DNA of 21,070 nucleotides. Origin: Hysterium pulicare CBS 123377 (Eukaryota > Ascomycota > Dothideomycetes > Hysteriales > Hysteriaceae). Each line of letters opens with the position of its first letter. Within the stretch, counting starts at the first letter, position 1. The position numbers and the translations under genes are program-made. Location of the stretch: NCBI GenBank assembly GCA_000467715.1, contig AJFK01000349.1, forward strand, positions 1 through 21,070, written 5' to 3'. The notes under the pieces are model-generated. The model was not told the origin of the DNA, made no database searches, and saw only the letters and a program-made list of their open reading frames with translations. Below are positions 7,467 through 17,433 of the stretch, piece after piece.

Positions 7467-10400
7467 TCACAAGAAGACCATATCGGAATTGTTAACTGGG
7501 CTCCCAGCTCCACTCCCCGCACTCCTCTCCCTCAAAAACCTTTCCGCCATCCGCTGTCCGGCAGTTGGAGTCCAACTTCCACCGTTACTCCGAAGGCTTT
7601 GAGTGCTCCGAATGCTCCGAATACTACCCTCCCGCTGGCGCTCCTCAAGAAAAGAGTCAATGCCCCTCTCCGCTGGACCCGGGGTAGGCTCTCTATGAAG
7701 AGCGAGGGTGCTCGAAGAGTGTTTGACATGCAGCGGACTTGGCGAGGGGCGTGATGGAGACAGCGGCGAAGGCTCAGAGCCAGCGTATGGGTTAGCCAAG
7801 ATCATTCGGAGAGTTTCGCCGTCCAGAGCACGGCCTGTGATAGGTTTGCGACGAACGTGGTTGACCAGTGTGTGAGGCGTTGATTTTGCGGAGTTCTCTG
7901 AGCCTTGCAGGTTTAGAAGTGAGGGGGGCGTAGGCGTATGTTGCATACGCAGATCAAATGCGGATTTAGGCCTAGTAGTCAGATTGCTAATGGATGTATT
8001 GCTAGCACGTAGTATCGAGCGAGGTGGGGTCGCTGCAGGGCTCGACTTTCTTTTGTTCTTGATGTGATCTTGCGCGGAGGTTGTGTACTGTGCGAGGCTA
8101 GAATGACTGCGATCCAATATTGTCAAAGAAAGGGGTTGAACTGAGTGGGGTCGCGTTAAGGGCCGTGAGGGAATGCCGAGAGACAAATATCCGCCAGGTG
8201 TGGTAATGCTATCCCTCCGATTTTCCTTTTCATTGTTGACCAACCTTTCTGTCGACTTCCATCTGGGATCGTAATTCTCGTTTGCGTTGCTGCGGGAACC
8301 CGTGAAATCGGAGTAGACATTCGCGGGAGGGCTGGGAGTCGACCGCAAAGGTAGTGAATCCGGGCTTGGGGTTTTCTTGGAGCGCTGGGTTTTTGAACTG
8401 TTGTTGCTTTGATAGCTAGAGTTGCGCCCAGTTTCAATATATGGGAATCGGTCGACCATTCTACTTTTTGGGAGGCCTTCTGGTCCTGCCTTCGTTGATG
8501 TCGATTCCACGGTCTGACTTGAAGCGCGACGGTGCGTTTTAGGGCGTTGATTCTGGGATTGCCGTCCATGCACCTTTCGTTGTTCCTTGATGGACATCCC
8601 GATTGCAGTGTCTTCCTCCGAGATTTGAGCTTGCTCTCGGCGATGGCCGGTAGCTGTATAATGATCATAAATAGTGATGTCCTCTTTTGGGAGGTTTTCG
8701 AGCTCAGACACTTCGGAAGACAACCAGGCTTTCCAGTCTTTGCTTGACCGAGCAGAGTGATTGACAAAGCGCGGAGCAGAAGTTGTTCCAATGACATGAC
8801 TTTTGACGGACTGACTGGTAATAATAACAGCTGTACCAGCTTCTTCGCTTTCGACGTGATCGAGAGATACTGCACTATCGTTTAAGCGGACACTTTCACC
8901 ATCAGTAGCTCTTGAGTAAACACTGGGTGAAAGCGGAGACACCAGCTCTCTCAGGTCAGTAGCAGTCTCCGGTGCTGGCTGGCTCTCCGTTTCTGTCGGG
9001 ACTTGATTGGGCTCCGAAGGTAGGAACTGCTCTCCCGACTGCTTGCGAGAGAAGTTCTTGCGAGAAAAAGTGGTGACGTTGAAGGTTCTTTTAGTTGATC
9101 TCGGGAAATAAGGAAAATGATCTTCCTCAAGCGGCGTCTTCCACCTGCCTTTTGATTTCTCCACTCTGGCTTCAATTTGCTCTGGAGTAGGGGCAATAAC
9201 TTTTGGAGGTGCGCGTCGAAGGCGATTACGGTGCGTCTTCTTCGAGTCAATTGAATTGCCTCTCCCACGCTCCTGGCTTAACTGATTATCCGATCCGCTG
9301 TTAGATGAGCCACTAGAAGTATCGTGCCTCGGTATACGAACCACTCCCCGTACACTTCTGGTACGATCGAGACCGTTAGAGTGTGTTGGATCAGGGCTGA
9401 CTGTTCTAATCGTAGACTTTACTGCGCGACCCAAATCCGACCGAATCGAACTGGTTTTACTTTCAACTGTCAAACTCACTGGGCTAGGCTGCAAAGCCTG
9501 ACAATCTTTGGAGACGACAAATACATCGCTGGAGTACTCGGGTTTTAATGTTTCCGTGTGACTAGGAGACTTTGATGCTTCAATTTCTTTCATCAAAGCA
9601 GAGAAGACACGCTTGGGATCGACCGGGGTTGACACGTCCTCAGCAAGGATCTCCATTGGTAGTGGGTCCCGAAAGGCTGATAAGGCAGGTACTGGCGGCG
9701 CTTTGCGTTTCGGTGACAAAGAAGGCATAGACGGCATACTGGGAGCACTACTTAGGCTCCCCTTTGCCTCATGAATGACAGACAACCGCTTTACATCCCG
9801 ACTAGTGATGGTATTTCCGGTAGAGGAGTTGGCCCAGCTAGTCACTCGTGATGTAGTTGGGATGCTCATTCCAGCATCGATGCTCACTGGGCTTCCGCGG
9901 GGACTCCATTTCATCAAGGCGGGTCGGCCAATCTCCAGTGATGGAGTACGTGATCTTATGCGCGCGAGCGTTTGTCCGTCCGGGCTTGGAACGTTTTCAA
10001 AGCTGCTATTCGGATGGCGAGGTGGAGAGATGTACTTGGTGTAGTCACCAAAATAATCTCGGCTCGCATCTATTTGCTGAACTGGAAGAGTGGTTAAGTT
10101 GTTTGATGATTTCCGAAAAACCTTTTTGAACCTGTTCCGGAGGGAACTGGAAAGAGATCTCTTCTCCTTTGGAGGTTGCCACTCGACGAGAGTTGGATCT
10201 TCACTCGAGATGACCGGATTTGGATTGCTGTCGTACGTGACCGTCCCAGTCCGGTGTTCAATAATCTTGCTCTTGTTTTTATCCTGCCTCTTCTTGAAAG
10301 GAGCCATGAACAGGGAGGGCTTTGGACGAAGCTGTCTTTGCTGGAAGTCTTGAAGACATTTGTCTCGAGCCATATCAACCGAATCATTTTTAGAAACGGT

Positions 10401-11066
10401 CACAGGAAGTCGTGGTGACATAAGCGGCGTACTCGTTGCGCCAGGCTCGGACAGGACTGTTCTATCAGGGAGAGGGCTTGCTGGTGGAGGAGTAATAAGA
10501 TACTTTGCTGGTGGTCGAGCCACTGGTGAGCCAGTCTGTATATTGCTTGCGTAATACATAGATCGTGCCTTGCGTATCTGATTGGTCGATACGGACGAAG
10601 ATACACTGTTACGATGTGGGCGTGGCTGTGAGCTAGGTCGAGGGTTCTCAGTGTATGTGACTGATGGTGGCGAGATCGGCAATTCCTCAATCGCTTGACT
10701 GCGGATCTGCAGTACGCTTCCGGTGGTGGAGGTGCGAGGACGGCGAGGAATATCATACATGTATCCAGATTTTTGAGAGTCTTTGAAGCGTAGACTGGAT
10801 TCGCGTGGGGGAAAGTGACGACCCTCAGACTTCTTGCTCGAATTGCTTTTGGTCCTCGACATGTCAGAACCACGGCTTTGGGTCCTACTCATTACATCGT
10901 TGCCGTGTGCCCTTACGTATGCCGTGGTCGCTGCGGCTAGGGCGTGCTTCTGAGCGACAGCAGGATCCATAGGCTCGGGTGCGATATATCCTGGTCGGTG
11001 AACGGTGGAGGCCGACTTCGACCGGCGTAGACGGGCTCCTGCATCGCTGGATGCACGAGAGAGCAT
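7467..11066 (-). CDS. Large Ser/Pro/Arg-rich, probably disordered fungal protein
   Basis: One uninterrupted 3.6-kb exon encoding 1199 residues. The start at 11064-11066 (MLSRASSDAGARLRRSKS) was chosen over an ATG 26 codons upstream; a CTTAG just before it could end a leader intron. The protein is low in complexity, rich in Ser, Pro, Thr and Arg, with many RS/SP pairs and no visible membrane segment or enzyme motif. Less repetitive islands may be conserved binding segments: MDPAVAQKHALAAATTAYVRA near the N-terminus, SLRNRFKKVFRKSSNN (basic, amphipathic), RVTSWANSSTGNTITSRD, SSKDWKAWLSSEVSELENL, ALDGETLRMILANPYAG, and a C-terminal TAGQRMAERFLRERS. It looks like an uncharacterised ascomycete protein, perhaps a phosphoregulated scaffold. 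It is divergent from the BTB gene at 11844. I do not recognise a named family. Confidence 0.85.
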   Translation of the reverse strand: MLSRASSDAGARLRRSKSASTVHRPGYIAPEPMDPAVAQKHALAAATTAYVRAHGNDVMSRTQSRGSDMSRTKSNSSKKSEGRHFPPRESSLRFKDSQKSGYMYDIPRRPRTSTTGSVLQIRSQAIEELPISPPSVTYTENPRPSSQPRPHRNSVSSSVSTNQIRKARSMYYASNIQTGSPVARPPAKYLITPPPASPLPDRTVLSEPGATSTPLMSPRLPVTVSKNDSVDMARDKCLQDFQQRQLRPKPSLFMAPFKKRQDKNKSKIIEHRTGTVTYDSNPNPVISSEDPTLVEWQPPKEKRSLSSSLRNRFKKVFRKSSNNLTTLPVQQIDASRDYFGDYTKYISPPRHPNSSFENVPSPDGQTLARIRSRTPSLEIGRPALMKWSPRGSPVSIDAGMSIPTTSRVTSWANSSTGNTITSRDVKRLSVIHEAKGSLSSAPSMPSMPSLSPKRKAPPVPALSAFRDPLPMEILAEDVSTPVDPKRVFSALMKEIEASKSPSHTETLKPEYSSDVFVVSKDCQALQPSPVSLTVESKTSSIRSDLGRAVKSTIRTVSPDPTHSNGLDRTRSVRGVVRIPRHDTSSGSSNSGSDNQLSQERGRGNSIDSKKTHRNRLRRAPPKVIAPTPEQIEARVEKSKGRWKTPLEEDHFPYFPRSTKRTFNVTTFSRKNFSRKQSGEQFLPSEPNQVPTETESQPAPETATDLRELVSPLSPSVYSRATDGESVRLNDSAVSLDHVESEEAGTAVIITSQSVKSHVIGTTSAPRFVNHSARSSKDWKAWLSSEVSELENLPKEDITIYDHYTATGHRREQAQISEEDTAIGMSIKEQRKVHGRQSQNQRPKTHRRASSQTVESTSTKAGPEGLPKSRMVDRFPYIETGRNSSYQSNNSSKTQRSKKTPSPDSLPLRSTPSPPANVYSDFTGSRSNANENYDPRWKSTERLVNNEKENRRDSITTPGGYLSLGIPSRPLTRPHSVQPLSLTILDRSHSSLAQYTTSAQDHIKNKRKSSPAATPPRSILRASNTSISNLTTRPKSAFDLRMQHTPTPPSLLNLQGSENSAKSTPHTLVNHVRRKPITGRALDGETLRMILANPYAGSEPSPLSPSRPSPSPLHVKHSSSTLALHREPTPGPAERGIDSFLEERQREGSIRSIRSTQSLRSNGGSWTPTAGQRMAERFLRERSAGSGAGSPVNNSDMVFL

Positions 11067-11843
11067 TTGGCACCTAAGATGGCATTTAGATGAAACTTTG
11101 CTGTAGCGAGGGATGGGGTTGTGGTCGTAATGAAGGCTGATCAAGTTCTATCGAATGGCATACCAAAGTGACACCCTCGTAGAGGTGGTAAATGTAAAGC
11201 AGCCTTCCAAGAGTATTGAGACGAAAGATGGATAGAATGCGGGAGACGTGAGGAAAACATGGGATTCCTACCTCAAGCAGGAAAGCTGCAACCACGACGC
11301 GAGTGCCATGGTGGCAGCAGCGCAAGAGACCCGCCAAACATCGTAGGAAAGGACCACCGAAAGACGATCCCATGCATAATGCTGTGGACTACTTTCAGAA
11401 CACCATTAAGACAGCAAGTACCAGAACGGTTGCAATATTTTACGACGCATCTTCTCGGATATTTCCCATCCTGTCTCGCGGAACATGTATGCGGGGTCCC
11501 GAGACAAGACGCGCAATTGTAGCTCAGCGGCGCAACGTAATCTCGGACAGCACAGCGCCATCCAAGAGAAGGGGGAGCCAGAGAAAGTGCGTGAGCTAAG
11601 TCTTATGAGTGCATAGCTTTGGATGGGCGATTAAGAAGATTGGAACGCTGTTAATGAGGCATTGATGAAGAGCTGTCGATGGATGTAGGCGTTAGCATAC
11701 GGGGTATCTTCGGTGAATTGAATTCGCACGTGATTCATAAGATTCAGGCAGCAGGCAACCCAAGTCTCCTTCAGCCTCAAGTCCCCAGAGACAAATCAAC
11801 TTAGAAGCGTTGGAATTGGATCTCACAGTATCCTACACTCACA
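11067..11843. promoter_or_regulatory. Divergent promoter region between the disordered-protein and BTB genes
   Basis: The 777 bases between two divergent start codons must contain both promoters. Overlapping plus-strand frames at 11259-11599 are Arg-rich and show no family signature, so they are treated as chance. No TATA box or named factor site stands out. Confidence 0.5.
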
Positions 11844-12870
11844 ATGGGCACCACGGAAAGCAAACCCTCCGCCTCCCTCTCAGACCCAAACCACCCCAAA
11901 TCAATCAAGCCATACGGAGTAACCGACAACACAACCCACATAAAACTAAACACCTCATACCGCACACTCTACTCCGGCATATTAGATCTAATCCAAAAGA
12001 ACAAGTACTCTGACCTCGTAATCATCTGTGGTGGGGACCGGTACCCCATCCACCGCGCCATCGTATGCCCACGGTCAACATGGTTTGAAGATAGATGTGA
12101 GTTGGCGATTCAGGGATTCGATTATGTGAGTCTACCATTCTATTTCTATTTAGTTTGGTTATATGTTCTTATGATATTGCCAGTCCTCTCCCGCATCTCC
12201 AATGAAAATATGGATAGATCCCTCGGAATGCGAACCGCATGTTCTGGCGGCGGTTCTAACGTTTCTATATACACTAGACTACGCCTCCGGCGGACCTCAG
12301 TTGTCGTTCGGTCTACCGTACGATCAATCGAGTTTAGCATCTGAGGAGGCCAACTCGGATGGTGGGACGGAGACGGGAATGCTAGTTCATCTGGAAGATG
12401 GTGAAGACGTCTCAGACGTCCACTCCGACGAAAGAGACGAGGACACCCCGACTCCAATAGCAAGCCACCAGGGCTCGCCGCAACTCACCCCATCCACGAC
12501 ATCCTCGCACAATGACAAATCAGATAAGTCTTCACACACTGCGCATGAGGATCCGAGCGCACATCCCAACCAGCTCGTCTTTCATGCCCAGATGTACATG
12601 GCTGGTCAACGCTTTGGTATTCCCGCCCTTGGCGAGGTTGCAAAAGACAAGTTCCAGAAACGGCTGAGGGAAAATTCGTGGAGAGTAGAGTTGCTACCAT
12701 GTATCCGCGAAGTGTATCGGCAGCAAGGGAATGGAGGAACGGCGAACTTGAAGGACGAAGTCGTGAAGTCTGCGAAGTCGAGGTTTAGAGTTCTAAAGCA
12801 GTCGGATGGGTGGGACGCACTGGTTATGGAGTTCCCGGAATTCGCTGCAAATATGTTGAAGCAGATGTAG
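11844..12870 (+). CDS. BTB/POZ-domain protein with N-myristoylation-like start
   Basis: Exons 11844-12125 and 12184-12870 (322 residues) are joined over a 58-base GTGAGT...CCAG intron in phase 0. After a short linker the BTB fold begins at about residue 55 with YSDLVIICGGDRYPIHRAIVCPRS. After the splice come IDPSECEPHVLAAVLTFLYTLDY, an acidic Ser/Asp/Glu/Pro-rich insert (about residues 135-215), and QMYMAGQRFGIPALGEVAKDKF, the helical part usual in fungal BTB proteins. BTB domains mediate dimerisation and can bind Cullin-3; whether this one does is not shown. The N-terminus MGTTESK has Gly2, Ser6 and Lys7, fitting an N-myristoylation signal, so membrane attachment is possible. It ends 27 bases from the stop of the convergent MFS gene. 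Family certain, function unknown. Confidence 0.88.
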
Positions 12871-12897
12871 CTGGCCGCCAGGGCTCAGTAACATAAA

Positions 12898-14710
12898 TCA
12901 TCGAGTTCGGCTGTTTATATCGTCGTCATCATCGTGGTAGGGCGCTCGTATTTGGTCCGCAATATCAGAATCAAGAACAAGAACCACATCTTCCTTCTGT
13001 TCAATTGCTATATCACGTAGGTTGATCATGAACGTAATGCCTCCAACAATCAAGAACAGGATGCCGGACATGATGTACGGCATTCCGAGGAAGGCACCTC
13101 CGAGCTTTATCCCGAGTCTGAATATCTGTGAAAGCAACGGCCCCGAGATGAATACGCCGACGCTCTCCATGATAGCAATAACGGCAAAAAGACGCGCGAT
13201 ATCTGGACTTGCTTGTCCACCAACCATGAAGATGGCGACACTCCGCATTGCCGCGCCAAAGCCGGTTCCCAGGTTATTCAGGATGAGTCCTGAAGCATAT
13301 TAGAGTGGAATCAAGAGCAGATGGTAGCGTCGCTAGTACCTATAATCAATAGCGCTGGCGTTGGCGCAAGACCCATGATGGTGAAACTGATCGCTGACAC
13401 CATGATGGAACCGCGAGCGATCCAGAGATCAGACCATTGCGGTGAGAATTTCAGTTTTTTGAGCAGAAGGATGCTCACGCATGGAACGACTACGATCAGC
13501 GCTACTAAATTAGTAGCAGCTCGCATAGAAAGAAGTAATGCTGCCTATCACTGCGGTTAATTTCATTATGAACATCTAGGACAATCGATATCGCTCACCT
13601 TTCGTATACTCCAGTTATACCTCTTGGATGCGTATCGCATGAGCAGGTCGAGCGACTGTCTTCCTAGACGGTTGACTAAGAAACTGAAAACAACAAGTGC
13701 AAGTGACAGATCTCGTTGCATGAATGCGATTGCGTCTCGAAGATGCTGGAGTTGCGCTTGCAATCCATGTCCATGATCATTCGATTGTGGTTCCTCTCCA
13801 CCAATATCAGTATCGACAAGTGGTTCGGGCAGGTCTCGCAAGTGCAGTGTCTCCGGGACGATGAGAGCAATCATCAGGGCAACCCCTTGAATTGCAACAC
13901 CAACAACCATAGGCAGCCAATTCCCGTATTTCATGAGAGCGGAGCTAATAGCTGGGGCTATCAACTCCGCTACCAAAATGCTTGCCTGCAAGTAGAGGAA
14001 TACAGTCATTCTGCGCTAATGTAAGCCATTAATCTAATGTGAAAAGGATTTAAAGCGCCAACCGTCTTTCAGCAGGAACTATATCCGCTATCATGGTAAT
14101 GGCAAGTGCAGCTGCCACTACTGAGCCCCCTCCAAGGATTAGGAATACCGACGAGAGCCAAATCAATTTCAGGGGAAATTGGAAATAGCCTGGAGTATGA
14201 TCAGAACACCAGCTTTGGTTACCGACGTCAATCCTCTTTCCACTTACAAATAAACATTATCCAAAATTGCGATATTACAATCCCGACCAAAGAGGCCGCA
14301 AATATCCATTTTCTTCCATATTTGTCGGCCAATGCGCCGTAAGGAATAGCAAGCAGGATACCAGGGATACTATCCCACAAGTCTGCCCACCCAAATATAA
14401 CAGCGAGTGTGTCCTGCACAGGATCGATTTTGCATAGCTCTTCATCCACAGTGCCATTGTGTATCTTACTCGGGTCGTTCCGCTGGTAATACCGAAGACA
14501 GATTTGAGATTCGTAGAGGCGGGTTTGGGGAGCCCGCGTAGTGTACGCTCCGAGATCGATGATGGCTATCAGGAAGCAGAAACTGACCACAAGAAAGACC
14601 CATGGCTTCCTGGGGGTTCTGGGTGCGTCTTCGACAGGGAATGTGGGAGTTCGTGGGAGTAAAGGAGAGGTCTCGTACTCCGACTCCTGCGTTGGCTCGT
14701 GAGCGTCCAT
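12898..14710 (-). CDS. Major facilitator superfamily transporter, five exons
   Basis: Exons in coding order: 14710-14248, 14189-14063, 14010-13599, 13544-13340, 13289-12898, giving 532 residues. Introns are 50-58 bases with GT...AG ends; phases agree at every junction. The donor of intron 2 (GTTGGC) is weak. Intron 3 uses the second of two nearby AGs because the first leads to stops. The first helix lies at about residues 37-52. Motif A, GALADKYGRK, is at 125-134, in the loop after helix 2. A charged cytosolic loop follows PETLHLRD, and the C-terminus is acidic (DDDDD). NGT at 85 may be glycosylated in the long first outer loop. This is a proton-coupled small-molecule pump of the drug-efflux type (DHA1/Tet-like, also SLC46-like); the substrate cannot be told. 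It is convergent with the BTB gene. Confidence 0.88.
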
Positions 14711-15602
14711 GGTGTTTGCGAAGGGAACTGAAATAAAAGAATGACAGAAGTGAGTGTAAGAAGGGCCAACGAGACTATATACCAATGAAGGACTCGGCCG
14801 TGGTGAGAATCGCTGCCATGATCACGAATTGGCTATTTGTTGTTGGGGGCGGATGTTGCTGGCCTGACGGATGAATGTTGGCCGGCATCCTTCACGTCAG
14901 CGTGTTGCGTCTTGGTCGGAATCGGCGTACTTTATTCCGCTGCGTTCGGAATTGGCGATCGCTTCCCGCATGAGCCAATCCCGCACTCACAGCGCGAACT
15001 GAAACTCCAACTTGAACATCAGGTCCACACGCAGAACACTCATGTTTTGCGCAACCTCATCTTTGAAGACCTCCTACCCCCGAAAATGTCCTGTTTACCT
15101 GCTTTCTCAGGTTAGCCCACAATACCTCCTTATGCTTCTGCCTAAAGTTTGCAGCATCAATTACGAGGGCCGCGCAATCCGAAGGTAGATCGAACCGGAG
15201 GTGCACCTTTTGGATGGAGGCGGCAGGGCAACATTCCTTCTCTGGTGGTCAGATGTCTTGTATGAGCATGATTGAAGCCGTGCAAATCAGTATACGCCAC
15301 CTTTCTCAATAGCTTCTACCTACTTCTCCCCTTTAGGTGTCTTCATCTATATTATGCCATTCTCCATTCTTCTATTCTTCCATCTAGTCATTCACTGTAG
15401 CAACAACATGGCCCTAGTGCTATGTTCGACATTGAACGCTAGATTCTCACCCTTTGCGATTATACACACAAGGATTCTAGGCGCTGCTCTCCGTCAATCA
15501 TCCTTCTCTAGCAACTTCAAATACATCATTCCATGGACCATCCAAAGTTTACCAAACGATTCGAAACCCTGCTCCTCCATACTCAACAGGCTAGCGTCCG
15601 TA

Positions 15603-16374
15603 CCATCGCTCTGTATATGTGTAAGCTGCTAAGATCAACAAACACCATATCGTTCAATAAGCTTAGCTGATTCTATACCGTACGTGGCTAGTTCCCAGCG
15701 CGCTTCTGCGTATCAATAAGACTCTATTTAGGTATGTACAAAAGCTTACTAGACTGAAATAGGTGACGCCAAGCGGAACCCCGGCCAACCACCTACGAGG
15801 GGTTTTGCGCCCTACGTGGATCGTGAGATATCTTGGATAGATGAGATTTTCTAGAGCCGATTATTTGGAGGTTTTTAGTGCTCATGCTTCTCTTTCATCC
15901 CATCTCACACATTCTATCAATCCATGGCAATTATTACTGATTTCTTCAAATGCTCTAATTATGGCGTGTCAAGCTTCGCACCACTTCCTACCTACATTGG
16001 CCGTCTTCATTCAGGCAAGTAACAAATTTAGCGACCAATTCTCAATCCTCAATCGTGATTTCCACCAGCCGCTCGGCACAAATCAAGTATACCTAGCGTT
16101 CTCTCCCATCGCTTGGTATATGAGTAAGCCGCCAAAATCAATAACGTCATCTCGATCGAGCATGCTGAGTCGGATTTCTTGAGGAGCCCAATGGTATTTC
16201 AAAAGATGCCGGTACACACTGCCCGAGCTCGTAATTGAGTTATTTTTCTAGAGGCTCCATGGTGGGAAACTATTAACAGCGTGCGCTTTCGGGATGGGTG
16301 ACGCCGAGCAGTACTCCGATTTGATCATTTGATGTGATCGTGGAGCCGATGAGATCGGAGGTTGCTTGTGCTCA
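15603..16374 (+). repeat. Diverged direct duplication, offset about 500 bases
   Basis: Three blocks recur in the same order. First, 15603-15638 matches 16106-16141 (CCATCGCT..GTATATG.GTAAGC..., about 30 of 36 positions). Second, GGTGACGCC[A/G]AGC recurs at 15762 and 16297. Third, GAGCCGAT...GGAGGTT...GTGCTCA recurs at 15854-15884 and 16343-16374. Offsets are 503, 535 and about 490, so the copies have gained and lost bases. The first block in both copies ends in a splice-donor-like ATATG[T/A]GTAAGC. The outer limits of the units are unclear. Confidence 0.65.
15773..15808. repeat. GC-rich imperfect hairpin
   Basis: GCGGAACCCC (15773-15782) and GGGGTTTTGC (15799-15808) pair as ten-base arms with two mismatches around a 16-base loop. 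It lies inside copy 1 of the direct duplication, just after GGTGACGCC, and the arms are not kept in copy 2. No T-tract follows to suggest a terminator. Confidence 0.5.
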
Positions 16375-17110
16375 CACATATTTATTCACGAGTTCAAATT
16401 CCAATTGATCCATTATCAGTTGAGTTTCGTATGCGCGTGTTCCTACACGTATGTGCTCAATAAGTTCAAAGATTGGAATATCATGATCAATATGGTTTAC
16501 AAAGCCTTTCCTTACTGAAGTAAAGCAGATTTGAGAAGCGGCATTCCGATGAATAAATTACATCGCCAAATACACCTCTCGTTTGAATGACTACTCAAAG
16601 AACCAGAACGCGGTTACCAGCCTGTCTCATGGTCTGTTTGATAGCGCAATCAAAGCAACACTCCGCTTCTCGTAAGATGGATCGGTGTTTACTCTAGGAC
16701 TACATTGCTAAAGTCAAGTATGCGGACATCGAGGAGAGTCATCACGAGGTGGATGCGTAGCCCACCACTGTAGCTAGTTTTCGGGACCAACACCTCTTAG
16801 AACTCCAGCTGCAAGCTAGAGAAATCGTATAGTTCAACAGAGGTAATGCTTGCGTTGGTGTATTATTCGAAAAGATGAAAGGTGCCTTTCCCGTTTGGCC
16901 ATTATGTGAGGTTGAGCGGCAATTCTTATCAGGGAGGCTGCGATCACGTGCACTCTACCTGTAAAGCCCCTAAGACCTCACCAGATTCCGCTATCAGGAG
17001 TTCGCAGCTTGCTAAGTCCTTAAGAGACACCATTCTTTAGATTCAGTCGTGAATCCATAGGTGGTGTTTCGAATTTCGCACGTGTGATCGGTGGCAACAA
17101 TTCTCCATCT

Positions 17111-17126
17111 ACCTAGGTACCTAGGT
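17111..17126. promoter_or_regulatory. Perfect palindrome ACCTAGGTACCTAGGT upstream of FMO
   Basis: The 16 bases are identical to their own reverse complement and consist of two CCTAGG cores joined by TA. They lie about 310 bases before the FMO start codon. CCTAGGTA-type repeats are common in fungal intergenic DNA, so this may be a protein-binding site or only a simple repeat. Confidence 0.45.
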
Positions 17127-17433
17127 TCCAATCTTCGCTTAGAAGCTCCTCCACTCTCTTCTCTGAACTTTACAAGTATCCTGTGGGCGAGTTCATGCTA
17201 CAATGAGACAGCTCGGGAAATTCCCACCTCCACTCTGGGCTCTCACCAAGCCGCTTTATCCCGACCGAAGTCGAAAGCTTAGTGCGTTTTCCCCGCATAC
17301 GGCGAACTCGGCATTTCTCAAAACCCATTTATCAGACTTCTGGAGACCTCATTCTGATTTTTTTAGATTGTTGATGATTCATAGCATGACTTCTCACGAT
17401 ATTGACGCGGACACAGTTTAAATTTCCAAAACC

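Larger units (their letters stand above)
14711..17433. other. Long intergenic region between MFS and FMO start codons
   Basis: This 2.7-kb stretch lies between two divergent start codons. Open frames of 90-113 codons (14837-15115, 15354-15632, 15841-16182, plus strand) have no recognised motif. The region contains a diverged direct duplication (15603-16374), a GC-rich hairpin at 15773-15808, a perfect 16-base palindrome at 17111-17126, and CACGTG at about 16945. The parts nearest the genes are presumably promoters. The middle may be the remnant of a small duplicated gene or an old mobile sequence that cannot be classified. Confidence 0.6.

Noticed and set aside
8156-8875. Minus-strand frame of 239 codons inside the large gene
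   Set aside because: It is an alternative frame of the 1199-residue coding sequence, with no domain and no independent start context.
10400-10873. Frame of 157 codons within the large gene
   Set aside because: It overlaps the strong coding frame at its N-terminal end and shows no family motif.
11259-11599. Overlapping plus-strand frames in the divergent promoter
   Set aside because: Arg-rich translations without any motif; two frames compete and neither looks coding.
14837-16182. Three plus-strand frames of 92-113 codons in the long intergenic region
   Set aside because: No domain, signal or splice pattern gave a convincing gene. Two overlap the direct duplication and are reported there only as possible relics.
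16280-16380. 5S-rRNA-like GGGATGGGTGACGCC stretch
   Set aside because: Only a short resemblance to the 3' part of 5S rRNA; the 5' part and internal control region are missing, and the same block recurs in the direct duplication with different flanks.
16369-16490. Possible third repeat unit (GTGCTCA...AGTTCAAA recurring)
   Set aside because: The match is too short and gapped to separate from chance.
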